The notes: a model not told the origin generated them from the letters alone. A stretch of 64,000 bases of DNA from Prevotella sp. (GCA_017417465.1 JAFPZD010000250.1:18346-82345), one strand, 5' to 3'; shown: positions 46,300-56,035, numbered from the stretch's first letter. Numbers and translations are program-made.

Positions 46300-46318
46300 A
46301 GATTGATAATTGATAACG
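46284..46318 (+). repeat. 7-bp AATTGAG array spanning the aguA stop and the aguB leader
   Basis: AATTGAG, AATTGAA, GATTGAT, AATTGAT units in the orientation that contains stops. The array forms the last codons and stop of aguA and the leader of aguB. Confidence 0.8.
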
Positions 46319-46320
46319 AA

Positions 46321-47193
46321 ATGAAAATCGGACTTATCCAGCAGCATAACACGGCTGACATTGCCGACAACATCGCACGGCTGAGCAACGCCATACGTGA
46401 CGTGGCCCACAAGGGGGCAGAGCTCGTCGTACTGCAGGAACTGCACAACGCGCTCTACTTCTGCCAAACGGAGGACGTGGACATGTTTGACCTCGCGGAG
46501 CCTATACCAGGCCCGTCGACAGAGCACTACGGACAGCTGGCACGCGAACTGGGCATCGTACTGGTAACCTCGCTCTTTGAGCGGCGCGCAGCTGGCCTCT
46601 ACCACAACACCGCCGTGGTGCTTGAGCGCGACGGTTCCATAGCTGGTCGTTACCGCAAGATGCACATCCCTGACGACCCCGCCTACTACGAGAAGTTCTA
46701 CTTCACGCCTGGCGACCTGGGGTTCCACCCCATCCAGACAAGCGTTGGGCGGCTCGGTCTGATGGTCTGCTGGGACCAGTGGTATCCCGAGGCTGCACGT
46801 CTCATGGCCTTGCAGGGCGCCGAGATGCTCATCTACCCCACAGCCATCGGCTACGACCCCAACGACACTGAGGCCGAACAGCAGCGACAGCGCATGGCTT
46901 GGCAGACAGTGATGCGCGGCCATGCCGTCGCTAACGGTCTGCCTGTTGTGGCTGTCAACCGTGTGGGCATAGAGGAAGCCGTGAAGGGCTCTACCCGCAT
47001 CGAGTTCTGGGGCACATCGTTCGTCTGCGGCTCACAAGGCGAGTTGCTGTATGAGGCGCCAACCGACAACGAGACGACGGCCCTGGTCGACGTTGACCTT
47101 GGGCGCTGCGAGCGCGTGCGCCGCTGGTGGCCCTTCCTCCGCGACCGTCGCATCGACAGCTATGGGGACATTACTAAACGGTTTATAGATTGA
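46321..47193 (+). CDS. aguB: N-carbamoylputrescine amidase
   Basis: A nitrilase-superfamily amidase that hydrolyses N-carbamoylputrescine to putrescine, the step after AguA. Start at 46321 (MKIGLIQQHNT), 290 residues. The catalytic triad is Glu in VVLQELHN, Lys in RYRKMHIPD and Cys150 in GLMVCWDQWYPEA. It is cotranscribed with aguA (21 bp apart), so putrescine synthesis is controlled as one unit by the tandem promoters. The 5' ATG at 46303 lies in the repeat and is less likely. Confidence 0.95.
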   Translation: MKIGLIQQHNTADIADNIARLSNAIRDVAHKGAELVVLQELHNALYFCQTEDVDMFDLAEPIPGPSTEHYGQLARELGIVLVTSLFERRAAGLYHNTAVVLERDGSIAGRYRKMHIPDDPAYYEKFYFTPGDLGFHPIQTSVGRLGLMVCWDQWYPEAARLMALQGAEMLIYPTAIGYDPNDTEAEQQRQRMAWQTVMRGHAVANGLPVVAVNRVGIEEAVKGSTRIEFWGTSFVCGSQGELLYEAPTDNETTALVDVDLGRCERVRRWWPFLRDRRIDSYGDITKRFID

Positions 47194-47224
47194 CAATTGA
47201 AGATAAAAAGAAAAAGGTAATAAT

Positions 47225-48313
47225 ATGAGCAGCAAAAAAGTCGTGGCGCTTGCAGCCACCTTATTATTAACGTTGAACCTCGGCGCGCAGGAGTACACGT
47301 CGACCTACGATTTCATCCTGAAAGACTCCACCGTACAAACCACCGTGGACGACAGTCAGCAAAAGAAGGTCAAGAAGCCCAAGCTTCCAAAGAACGAGCG
47401 CCAGGCTGCAAAGGCCGCCAAAGAAGAAGAGGAACGCCAGTATCGCGAATGGCGCCGAGAGCAGCGACTGAAGGAGGCCCGCCTGAGGGACACCCTCAAG
47501 GAGGAGGCTCGCCAGAACCGCGAATGGCTGGAGATCGCTGAGCGCGAGGCCCGCCTGGAGCAGGCCCAGCTGCGGAAGTCGATGAAAAGTCCGTCGTCGA
47601 AGCGCGTCGAAGGCCATGTGGAGTGCGACTTCCTGAGCCAGTACCTATGGCGCGGCATCGAGAAGGGCGGCATCAGCATCCAGCCACGCGCCCGTGTGGA
47701 ATGGCGCGGACTGTCGCTGCAGCTTAGTGGCAGCACTGGCTTGGAGAGCAAGGACAACAAGGAGATCAACGCCACCATCGGATACCATCTGGGTGGTTTC
47801 AACATCGGCGTCACTGACTACTGGACGTCTGGACAGGACTACAAGGGGCGCGACCTCTACTTCTACTTCGACCCGCAGGCAACGGCCCACCAGGTGGAGG
47901 CCAACCTCGGATTCTCGTGCCCGTACTTCTCGTTGCAGGGCTACACCATGTTGGTGGGCCGCGACTTCAAGTACGACTCGGTGCTCGACGCCCTCTACAA
48001 CGTCAATGGTAAGCGCGCCTACTCTACCTATGTCGAGCTGAACATCCCATTCTACATGGGCGGTCTCGACTGGGACCTCACGGGCGGTGTCACTCCCTTC
48101 GAAAGTGCCGGCAAGCCCGTTAACACCGACGATGGCATCGTGCGCGAATACTTCTATGCCAAAGGTTTCGCCTGTGTCAAAGCATCGCTGCGCGCCACAA
48201 AGAACTTCGAGCTGGGCGACATCAAGATGCCTATCTTCGCCGAGATTCACACTAACCCCTACATGCAGAAGGCATGGCTCGTCGTCGGCGTCCGCGTGCT
48301 GCCTTTTAAGTAA
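47225..48313 (+). CDS. Putative outer-membrane barrel protein with N-terminal coiled coil
   Basis: A 362-residue protein with a signal peptide (MSSKKVVALAATLLLTLNLGAQ). A Lys/Glu/Arg-rich helical segment (about 45-120) is likely a coiled coil. A C-terminal half of alternating strands (FLSQYLWRGIEKGG onward) ends KAWLVVGVRVLPFK, as in outer-membrane barrels. It lies 31 bp after aguB and 24 bp before glnN and may be in that operon. Function is not recognised. Confidence 0.65.
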   Translation: MSSKKVVALAATLLLTLNLGAQEYTSTYDFILKDSTVQTTVDDSQQKKVKKPKLPKNERQAAKAAKEEEERQYREWRREQRLKEARLRDTLKEEARQNREWLEIAEREARLEQAQLRKSMKSPSSKRVEGHVECDFLSQYLWRGIEKGGISIQPRARVEWRGLSLQLSGSTGLESKDNKEINATIGYHLGGFNIGVTDYWTSGQDYKGRDLYFYFDPQATAHQVEANLGFSCPYFSLQGYTMLVGRDFKYDSVLDALYNVNGKRAYSTYVELNIPFYMGGLDWDLTGGVTPFESAGKPVNTDDGIVREYFYAKGFACVKASLRATKNFELGDIKMPIFAEIHTNPYMQKAWLVVGVRVLPFK

Positions 48314-48337
48314 TATTCCTGATTTCAGAACAACACA

Positions 48338-50653
48338 ATGACAACTAACCTCAGATTTCAAGTCGTCGAGGAGGCTTTCAAGAAGAAGCCACTGAACACC
48401 AAGCTTCAGGAGCCGGCGGAACGGCCGGCGGACTATTTTGGCAAGTATGTCTTCAACCGCCAGAAGATGTTCAAATACCTGCCTGCCGACACCTACCATA
48501 AACTGGTCGACGTCATCGACAACGGTGCACGTCTCGACCTGACCATCGCTGACGACGTGGCCGCCGCCATGAAACAGTGGGCACAGGAGATGGGCGCCAC
48601 ACACTACACCCACTGGTTCCAGCCTCTCACCGAGGGCACTGCCGAGAAGCACGACGCCTTTATTGAGTACGACGGCAAGGGTGGCATGATTGAGACCTTC
48701 AGTGGCAAGCTGCTCGTCCAGCAGGAGCCCGACGCCAGCAGTTTCCCCAGTGGCGGCATCCGCAACACTTTCGAGGCACGTGGCTACTCGGCATGGGACC
48801 CCACGTCGCCCGTCTTCATCATCGACGACACACTTTGTATTCCCACCATATTTATATCCTACACGGGTGAGTCGCTCGACTACAAGGCGCCGCTGCTGCG
48901 ATCGCTCCACGCCGTCGACCGTGCCGCCACCGACGTCTGCCGTCTGTTCTACGACGACGTCACCAAGGTGCGCGTCAACCTCGGCTGGGAGCAGGAGTAC
49001 TTCCTCGTCGACGAGGGTCTCTACTCTGCCCGCCCTGATCTGATGCTCACCGGCCGAACGCTGATGGGCCATGAGAGTGCCAAGAACCAGCAGATGGACG
49101 ACCATTACTTCGGCACCATCCCCGACCGTGTGCAGGCATTCATGAAGGACCTCGAACAGCAGGCACTGATGCTGGCGATCCCCTGCAAGACCCGTCACAA
49201 CGAGGTGGCGCCCAACCAGTTTGAGCTTGCGCCCATCTACGAGGAGTGCAACCTCGCCGTCGACCACAACATGCTGCTCATGTCGCTCATGAAGCGAATT
49301 GCACGCAAGCACGGCTTCCGTGTGCTGCTTCACGAGAAGCCTTTCGACGGCATCAACGGCTCAGGCAAGCACAACAACTGGAGTCTCACCGCTGAGCACG
49401 CACCACTGGGCACCAGCCAGAGAGGTGCCAATGGCGGAGCAAGGACGATGGGAACTTCCACCCTGCTGCACGCGCCAGCAAAGGTGAACCCTGCCGACCC
49501 TGAGGGCGCGGCCACGGAGACACTACGCTTCGTGACCTTCATTGTCGAGACGCTCATGGCAGTCTACCGCCATAATGGTCTGCTGAAAGCTTCCATCATG
49601 AGTGCCACCAACGCCCACCGCCTCGGCGGCAACGAGGCACCGCCTGCCATCATCTCCAGCTTTCTGGGGACACAGCTGACTGAGCTGCTCGACCGCATTG
49701 AGAAGTCGGACGCCGACAGACTTTTTACCATGAACGGTAAGCAGGGGTTGGAGATTGACATCCCGCAGATTCCTGATCTCATCATCGACAACACCGACCG
49801 CAACCGCACGTCGCCCTTCGCATTCACAGGCAACCGCTTCGAGTTCCGTGCGCCTGGCAGCAGCATCAACTGCGCATCGGCCATGATTGCCCTCAACGCT
49901 GCCATGGCCGAAGCCCTCACCGACTTCCGTCAGCGCGTCGACGAGCGCATCGCTCAATACACCGGCCAGCCACGCTATGCCGAGGGAACGGGCCACACCG
50001 CCAAGTTCCACGCCATTGTCGACGTGCTGCGCGAGGACATCAAGACGTGCAAGCCTGTGCGTTTCGACGGCAACGGCTACAGCGAGGAGTGGGTGCGCGA
50101 GGCAGAGCGCCGCGGACTCGACACCTCAAAGTCGTGCCCCGTCATCATTGAGCACTACCTCGACGACACGTCTATCAGCATGTTCGAGCGTACCAAGGTG
50201 ATGACACGTAAGGAGTTGGAGGCGCGCAACGAGGTGAAATGGGAAATGTACGTCAAGACCGTGCAGATAGAGGCACGCGTGCTCGGCGACCTCGCCATGA
50301 ACCACATCATTCCCGTCGCCACCCACTACCAGAGCCAGCTCATCAAGAACGTGCAGGGCATGGCCAGCGTATTCCCCACCGAAAAGGCGCAGCGGCTGTC
50401 GGCACGCAACATGAAGCTCATCGAGGAGATAGCTGAGCGCACAGAGCGCATTGAGCAGTTTGTCGAAGAGCTCACCGATGCCCGCCGCGTTGCCAACCGC
50501 ATCGACAGTATCCACCAGCGGGCCATCGCCTATCACGACACCGTCTGCCCCAAGATGGAGGCCATCCGCGACGAGGCCGACCATCTGGAGATGATTGTCG
50601 AGGACGGGCTATGGACACTGCCAAAGTACCGTGAACTGCTGTTCATTAGGTGA
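48338..50653 (+). CDS. glnN: Glutamine synthetase type III
   Basis: ATP-dependent synthesis of glutamine from glutamate and ammonium. The 771-residue chain is typical of the large GSIII class. Motifs include HWFQPLTEGTAEKHD near residue 90, NLGWEQEYFLVD, the ATP-binding NGSGKHNNWSL and the GSIII signature NRTSPFAFTGNRFEFRAPGSS (counted to the last Ser pair). The C-terminal helical domain (EEIAERTERIEQFVEEL) is also present. No promoter was found in the 24-bp gap, so it may be read with the upstream gene. Confidence 0.96.
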   Translation: MTTNLRFQVVEEAFKKKPLNTKLQEPAERPADYFGKYVFNRQKMFKYLPADTYHKLVDVIDNGARLDLTIADDVAAAMKQWAQEMGATHYTHWFQPLTEGTAEKHDAFIEYDGKGGMIETFSGKLLVQQEPDASSFPSGGIRNTFEARGYSAWDPTSPVFIIDDTLCIPTIFISYTGESLDYKAPLLRSLHAVDRAATDVCRLFYDDVTKVRVNLGWEQEYFLVDEGLYSARPDLMLTGRTLMGHESAKNQQMDDHYFGTIPDRVQAFMKDLEQQALMLAIPCKTRHNEVAPNQFELAPIYEECNLAVDHNMLLMSLMKRIARKHGFRVLLHEKPFDGINGSGKHNNWSLTAEHAPLGTSQRGANGGARTMGTSTLLHAPAKVNPADPEGAATETLRFVTFIVETLMAVYRHNGLLKASIMSATNAHRLGGNEAPPAIISSFLGTQLTELLDRIEKSDADRLFTMNGKQGLEIDIPQIPDLIIDNTDRNRTSPFAFTGNRFEFRAPGSSINCASAMIALNAAMAEALTDFRQRVDERIAQYTGQPRYAEGTGHTAKFHAIVDVLREDIKTCKPVRFDGNGYSEEWVREAERRGLDTSKSCPVIIEHYLDDTSISMFERTKVMTRKELEARNEVKWEMYVKTVQIEARVLGDLAMNHIIPVATHYQSQLIKNVQGMASVFPTEKAQRLSARNMKLIEEIAERTERIEQFVEELTDARRVANRIDSIHQRAIAYHDTVCPKMEAIRDEADHLEMIVEDGLWTLPKYRELLFIR

Positions 50654-50747
50654 CGTAAGAATATGACTTTTAGTGCGTCTTTGGTTAAAAATCATTAACA
50701 CGGCCGCAAAAAATGCGCCCGCTCAACGTTTAATCACTACTTTTTAT

Positions 50748-50755
50748 TACCTTTG
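50748..50755 (+). promoter_or_regulatory. -7 element of the DUF349 gene
   Basis: Reads TACCTTTG, 49 bp before the ATG. The upstream half is not clear. Confidence 0.7.
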
Positions 50756-50804
50756 ACGCCGAATTGTGAACATACTAATCGTAATCAGTAACTAAAAAAG
50801 TTAA

Positions 50805-52805
50805 ATGATGGACTCTCAAGAGAACGCTCTTGCGGGCGGCAATGTCGCTGCGCAAGTAGAAGAAGTGCAGAACCAGGAACAGGTGAACGTTGAAACAACT
50901 GCCGACGAGCAGCAGCCCGTACAAGTCGAAGAAACGGTCGCCAAGGAGCAACCACAAACAACAGCCGACGAGGCCGTGCCAGAAGCACTGGCCGAGGAAC
51001 CAGCACCAGTTGAGGAGCCGGCACCTGCAGAGGAGCCGGAAGCCGCTGCTGAGGAGGATGCCCCTGCCCCTGAAGTAAACGAACGCAAAGTCTACCAGAC
51101 AAAGGCCGAGGTGCTCGACCGCGTAAAGGAAATCGCCCATGGCGAGGAGCCTCCGCGCAAGGACGAGATCGACTATCTGAAGACTGTCTTCTACAAGCTG
51201 CACATTGCAGAGCGTGAGGCCAATCTGAAGGAGTACCTCGATGGCGGTGGCGACCCTGAGGCTTACCAAGTGCGCCCTGACAACGACGAAGAAGTCTTCA
51301 AGGCTGAGATGGGCATCATCAAGGAGCGTCGCCAGCAGCTCTTCCGCGAGCAGGAGGCCGAGAAAGAGGCTAACCTGAAGCGTAAGCTTGACATCATCGA
51401 GAAAATCAAGTCGATGATTACCTCGCCAGAGGAGGCCAGCAAGACCTACCAGGAGTTCAAAGCCCTGCAACAGGAGTGGCGCGACATCAAGAGCGTGCCC
51501 GCAGAGCGGGCCAACGAGCTGTGGCGCAACTACCAGCTCTACGTCGAGCAGTTCTACGACCTGCTGAAGCTTAACAGCGAAGCCCGCGAGCTCGACTTCA
51601 AGAAGAATCTCGAGGCCAAGACGCGCCTCTGCGAGGCTGCCGAGCGACTGGCCGACGAGCCCGACCCCGTCAGCGCCTTCTTCCAGCTGCAGAAACTCCA
51701 CAACGAGTACCGTGAGGTGGGTCCTGTCGGCAAGGAGCACCGCGAGGAGATCTGGCAGCGCTTCAAGGCTGCATCGACCGTCATCAATAAGCGTCATCAA
51801 GACCACTTTGAAGCGCAACGCGCACGCGAGGAGGAGAACCTCCGCCGCAAGACGGAGCTCTGCGAGAAGGTGGACGCCATCCTGGCCAGCGAGCGCAAGA
51901 GCAACAGCGACTGGGACCGTCAGACTCAGGAGGTGGTCGCCCTGCAGCAGGAGTGGAAGACCATCGGCTACGCTCCACAGAAGATGAACGTCAAGATCTT
52001 CGAACGCTTCCGCACGGCCTGCGACCAGTTCTTCAGCACCAAGGCTGAATACTTCCGCAACCAGCGCGAAAACTTCAAGACGAACATTGAGAAGAAACGC
52101 GCACTCATCGAGCAGGCTAAAGCCCTGCAGGACAGCACCGAATGGCGCGCTACGAGCGAGAAGATCATCGCCCTTCAGAAGGAGTGGAAGGCCGTCGGCA
52201 TGGTGCCTCGTCGCATTGGCGACCAGCTGTGGGCTGAGTTCCTCGGATGCTGCAACCACTTCTTCGAGGCTCGCAAGGCCGTAGGAGCCGGACAGCGCAG
52301 CGAGGAGCATAAGAACCTGGAACAGAAGCGCGACGTCATCGCACGCCTGAAAGCCGCTGCCGAGGAGGCTGGCGACAACCTGCAGGAGACGGTACAGAAG
52401 CTCGTCGAAGAGTTCAACGCCATCGGCCACGTGCCCTTCAAGGAGAAGGACAAGCTGTTCGACGAATACCACGGCGTGCTCGACAAGCTCTATAAGGAAT
52501 TGAACATCAGTGTGGCACGCCGCCGACTGAACAACTTCAAGCAGAACCTGAAACAGGTGGCCGAGCGCGGCGAGGCTGCCCTCGACACAGAGCGCGCACG
52601 ACTCATGCGTCAGTACGAGACGCTGAAGCAGGAAATTCAGACCTACGAGAACAACCTCGGATTCCTCAGCGTCAGCTCGAAGAAGGGCAGCTCGCTCATC
52701 GACGAGATGAACCGCAAGGTGCAGAAGCTCAAGGACGACCTGCAACTGGTACGCGAGAAGATCAAGGCTATCGATGCTGAAAACGCACAAAAAGAATCAG
52801 AATGA
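50805..52805 (+). CDS. DUF349 domain-containing protein
   Basis: A 666-residue cytoplasmic protein. Residues 1-95 are acidic and rich in Pro, Glu and Ala (disordered). Residues from about 100 are charged helices holding several DUF349 units, each with the pattern LQxEWKxxG...xxLWxxF. The C-terminus is a coiled coil (about 600-660). DUF349 proteins are uncharacterised; the layout suggests a scaffold. It shares an ATGA overlap (52802-52805) with the S9 peptidase gene, so the two are translationally coupled. A long antisense open frame is a codon-bias shadow. Confidence 0.9.
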   Translation: MMDSQENALAGGNVAAQVEEVQNQEQVNVETTADEQQPVQVEETVAKEQPQTTADEAVPEALAEEPAPVEEPAPAEEPEAAAEEDAPAPEVNERKVYQTKAEVLDRVKEIAHGEEPPRKDEIDYLKTVFYKLHIAEREANLKEYLDGGGDPEAYQVRPDNDEEVFKAEMGIIKERRQQLFREQEAEKEANLKRKLDIIEKIKSMITSPEEASKTYQEFKALQQEWRDIKSVPAERANELWRNYQLYVEQFYDLLKLNSEARELDFKKNLEAKTRLCEAAERLADEPDPVSAFFQLQKLHNEYREVGPVGKEHREEIWQRFKAASTVINKRHQDHFEAQRAREEENLRRKTELCEKVDAILASERKSNSDWDRQTQEVVALQQEWKTIGYAPQKMNVKIFERFRTACDQFFSTKAEYFRNQRENFKTNIEKKRALIEQAKALQDSTEWRATSEKIIALQKEWKAVGMVPRRIGDQLWAEFLGCCNHFFEARKAVGAGQRSEEHKNLEQKRDVIARLKAAAEEAGDNLQETVQKLVEEFNAIGHVPFKEKDKLFDEYHGVLDKLYKELNISVARRRLNNFKQNLKQVAERGEAALDTERARLMRQYETLKQEIQTYENNLGFLSVSSKKGSSLIDEMNRKVQKLKDDLQLVREKIKAIDAENAQKESE

Positions 52806-55285
52806 ACAAACTATCTGCAATAACCATGATGTTGAGCCTGAGCCTCGCTGCTCAGGCTCAACACGTTACAACGGTCGGCGAAGCACTGCTTACCGGCCCC
52901 TATGACGTGACAGCACCTGCCGCCCTCGACACCGTCGACATCAACGGCAAGAAGTTCGACAACGCATCGCTGCTCGATGCCCTGCCCTTGCAGGTCACCG
53001 ACAACGCGACGGTAGCCTCCCTACAGTCTTCACTTTCCGCTTCTCACGAAAAGCAAGTCGGGCTGCTGACGTTCTTTGTCAATAACAGCGACTACCTGAA
53101 GGGCAAGCTCAAGGTTGAAGGTCTGAAGACATTCAAGACCTACGTCGACGGCCGTGAAACGGCCGACCTGACCCTCGCGCCTGAGCACCACACCGTCAGC
53201 ATCAAGTTTCTGACGGAACCTGCCGACAGCGACACCCTCCGCGTCACCATCGATGCCGACCGCCCCGTCGTCACCACCGTCGAGAAGCAGCATCCCTACA
53301 TGTTCCACGACCTGACCGACGGCCGTCGTGTGCGCTCGGTGGCTACTGCCCCTGACGGCTCCATGGTGGTTGTTGGCTATCAGACTACAACGTCCGACGG
53401 TAAGAGCCAGTGGCGCTTTGAACTACGACGTACAAAGGACGGCCAGCTGCTGAAGACACTGCCCGCCAACGTCAGATGGATGCCGCGCACTGTGGCATGG
53501 CTCGAGGAGGAGCAGAGTGATGGTCGACGCCAGCTCTTCCGTACTGACCCATTCACTGGCGAGCGCACGCTGATAGCCACTAACGTGCCCAAGGGCAGCT
53601 ATGTTGTCAGTCCCACTGAGGACTACCTCATCATCACCGTAGAAGACGAGGGACCGAAGGAAGACGAGCAGGTGTTCCAAGTGCTCGAGATGGACGACCG
53701 CCAGCCGGGATGGCGCTCGCGCAGCCATCTCTGCAAGCTGGACCTCGCCACTGGCCTCTGCCAGCGCATCACCTTCGGCACGAAAGGCGAGTCGCTGGCC
53801 GACATCTCGGCCGACGGCAGCAAGCTGCTCATCGCCACGTCCTACTCACGACTATCACGCCGCCCCACTGAAGTGATGGACCTCTACGTCATGGATGCAC
53901 AGACGTTCAGCGTCGACACGCTGTTGCAGTGCGAAGGGTTCGTCGGACAGGCGCAGTTCTCGCCCGACGCTCGCCAGTTGCTCATCGTCGGCACGCCGGA
54001 AGCCTTCGACCGCATCGGCTGCCAGTTGCCCGTCGATCGCACACCCAGCATGACCGAGAACGAGCTGTTCCTCTACGACATCGCCACCAAGAAGGTGACG
54101 CCACTCACCAAGGACTTCGACCCGTCGGTCAATGGCAGCCCACAGTGGTCGCTGGCCGACGGCAACATCTACTTCTCAGCAGAGCATCGCGACTACGTCT
54201 ACCTCTACCAGTTAGACCCCAAGACGGGCAAGACGCAGCAGTTGCCATGCAGTGGCGACTACATCTACCGATGGGACATGGCGGCACAAGCAACCACAGT
54301 GGCATGGCTCGCCTATAACACCATGGAGCCTGCCTCGGCCTACGTGGCACCCCTGCCAACAGCGTTGAAAGGGAAGAGCTCCTCACAGAAAGGAGGCGCG
54401 CCAACCCTGCGCAGCGTGTGCCTCTTCGACGGCAAGACAGCCCTCGGCGATGCGCAAGTGGGCACATGCCAGGACTGGAACTTCACTAACAGCAAGGGCG
54501 ACACCGTCTACGGACGTCTCTACCTGCCAAACGACTTCGATGAGTCGAAGCAGTACCCCCTCATCGTCTACTACTACGGTGGCTGCTCGCCCGTCAGTCG
54601 CTATTTCGAGTCGCCCTACGCGCCACAGCTGTGGAACTCGCTGGGCTACATCGCTTACATCCTCCAGCCAAGCGGCGCAACGGGCTTCGGCCAAGAGTGG
54701 GCCTCACGCCATGTGAACACTGCCGGACGCGGGCCTGCGGAAGACATCATTGAGGGCACACGACAGCTCTGTGCCTCGCACGCATATATAAATAAGGAGA
54801 AGATTGGATGCATGGGCGCCAGCTACGGCGGGTTCATGACGCAGTATCTGCAGACGCAGACCGACATCTTTGCAGCTGCCGTCAGCCACGCTGGCATCGC
54901 CAACCACACCAGCTACTGGGGTGAGGGCTACTGGGGCTACAACTACAGCGAGGTATCGATGGCTAATAGCTACCCTTGGAGCCACCGACAGCTCTACGTC
55001 GACCAGTCGCCGCTGTTCAACGCCGACAAGATCCACACACCGCTACTGCTGCTCCACGGCACCGCCGACACTAACGTGCCCATCATTGAGAGTCTCCAGA
55101 TGTTTACAGCACTGAAGCTCCTCGGACGGGAGGTCGCCCTCGTAGAAGTGCAGGGCGAGAACCACCACGTGCTCGACTACCAGAAGAAGCTCAAGTGGCT
55201 CGCCACACAGATGGCATGGTTCCAGCGGTGGCTAAAGGACGACCCCTCATGGTGGGACGCCCTCTACCCGCAGAAGCACCTGTAG
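52802..55285 (+). CDS. S9-family serine peptidase (prolyl oligopeptidase / DPP type)
   Basis: An 827-residue exported enzyme with signal peptide (about 1-19, ending AQAQ). The N-terminal two thirds form a beta-propeller. The C-terminal alpha/beta hydrolase has the catalytic Ser in GASYGG (S674), Asp in GTADTN (D756) and His in GENHH (H788). It should release dipeptides or short peptides in the periplasm. It is coupled by 4-bp overlap to DUF349. A palindromic array follows its stop. Confidence 0.92.
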   Translation: MNKLSAITMMLSLSLAAQAQHVTTVGEALLTGPYDVTAPAALDTVDINGKKFDNASLLDALPLQVTDNATVASLQSSLSASHEKQVGLLTFFVNNSDYLKGKLKVEGLKTFKTYVDGRETADLTLAPEHHTVSIKFLTEPADSDTLRVTIDADRPVVTTVEKQHPYMFHDLTDGRRVRSVATAPDGSMVVVGYQTTTSDGKSQWRFELRRTKDGQLLKTLPANVRWMPRTVAWLEEEQSDGRRQLFRTDPFTGERTLIATNVPKGSYVVSPTEDYLIITVEDEGPKEDEQVFQVLEMDDRQPGWRSRSHLCKLDLATGLCQRITFGTKGESLADISADGSKLLIATSYSRLSRRPTEVMDLYVMDAQTFSVDTLLQCEGFVGQAQFSPDARQLLIVGTPEAFDRIGCQLPVDRTPSMTENELFLYDIATKKVTPLTKDFDPSVNGSPQWSLADGNIYFSAEHRDYVYLYQLDPKTGKTQQLPCSGDYIYRWDMAAQATTVAWLAYNTMEPASAYVAPLPTALKGKSSSQKGGAPTLRSVCLFDGKTALGDAQVGTCQDWNFTNSKGDTVYGRLYLPNDFDESKQYPLIVYYYGGCSPVSRYFESPYAPQLWNSLGYIAYILQPSGATGFGQEWASRHVNTAGRGPAEDIIEGTRQLCASHAYINKEKIGCMGASYGGFMTQYLQTQTDIFAAAVSHAGIANHTSYWGEGYWGYNYSEVSMANSYPWSHRQLYVDQSPLFNADKIHTPLLLLHGTADTNVPIIESLQMFTALKLLGREVALVEVQGENHHVLDYQKKLKWLATQMAWFQRWLKDDPSWWDALYPQKHL

Positions 55286-55304
55286 TCTAATCAGGTTTGC
55301 AGAC

Positions 55305-55373
55305 GCTCGGTCGGCCGCTCGGTCAGCCGCTCGGTCAGCCGCTCGGTCGGCCGACCGAGCGGCCCGAGCGGCG
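55305..55373. repeat. 12-bp tandem repeat ending in a palindrome
   Basis: Units GCTCGGTCGGCC and GCTCGGTCAGCC. The segment 55338-55363 is a perfect 26-bp palindrome. It lies 20 bp after the S9 gene and could form a 3' stem, though no T-run follows. Confidence 0.85.
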
Positions 55374-55582
55374 GTTGTTCTCACGCAGAGTCGCAAAGTT
55401 TCGCAGAGCTTGGCGCAGCGTATTCTTACTTCACGGAAAGGAGTTTCGGGAGAAGAACGGCCTTCTGGCCGTCTCTGAGGACTCTAATATGACCAAAGAG
55501 AACTCTGCGAAACAACTCGGCGTACTCTGCGCCTCTGCGTGAGGATTCAACTTGCGGAAGTTTGAATTACTATTATAAATAG

Positions 55583-55668
55583 AAAATTATCCTACCCATC
55601 CTACCCATCCTGCCCCTACGTTTAGGGGCAGGATGGGTAGGATGGGTAGGATGGGTAGGATAATTTTT
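55583..55668. repeat. 9-bp-unit hairpin with unequal arms
   Basis: The left arm has two TACCCATCC units and the right arm three GGATGGGTA units, closed by TGCCCC/GGGGCA. The ends are AAAATTATCC and GGATAATTTTT. The one-unit difference indicates recent slippage within one arm. Confidence 0.9.
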
Positions 55669-55693
55669 AGTTAATCTTTGTATCCGTGAGATG

Positions 55694-55790
55694 AATTCTC
55701 GGGTTTTACGAAAGTTTTCTCGGATTTTGCGAAAGTAATCTCGAGATTAGTGAGCGTAATCTCGAGATTACTTTCGCAAAACCCGAGAAT
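55694..55790. repeat. TTCTCGGGTTTTACGA-type degenerate array
   Basis: Units TTCTCGGGTTTTACGA, TTCTCGGATTTTGCGA and ATCTCGAGATTA followed by reverse units (TTTCGCAAAACCCGAGAA). The same core is repeated at 43361-43432. Confidence 0.8.
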
Positions 55791-55842
55791 TGTGAATAAA
55801 AAATGGTGGAGCGGAAAACACAAAACGTACTCGAGTTAACGA

Positions 55843-55918
55843 AAAAACATCCCGCTCATCCCGCTCATCCCGCACCTGAATTCAGGTGCGGGATGAGCGG
55901 GATGAGCGGGATGTTTTT
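55843..55918. repeat. 76-bp perfect palindrome of 9-bp units
   Basis: The 38-bp arms pair perfectly with no loop. Units are CGCTCATCC, with ends AAAAACATCC and GGATGTTTTT. The flank CAGTTAAGAA after it is the inverse of the flank before 43280. The remaining gap (55374-55582, 55919-56027) holds no gene I can support. Confidence 0.93.
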
Positions 55919-56027
55919 CAGTTAAGAAGATGTAAACAGTTAGTTAATCCTTCACCCTTGGTGCGTTAAAAAAAGTCAAGGCAGTATAAATAAACTCGAC
56001 ATCCGACCCCACTTCCCTTTTTTTTAT

Positions 56028-56035
56028 TACCTTTG
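56028..56035 (+). promoter_or_regulatory. -7 element of the 1268-residue secreted protein gene
   Basis: Reads TACCTTTG, 53 bp before the ATG, after a run of T. Confidence 0.75.

Noticed and set aside
50775-52790. 671-codon open frame antisense to the DUF349 gene
   Set aside because: It mirrors a GC-rich, charged coding sequence, is Leu/Val-rich without family motifs, and lacks promoter signals. The plus-strand gene has clear domains and coupling to the S9 gene.
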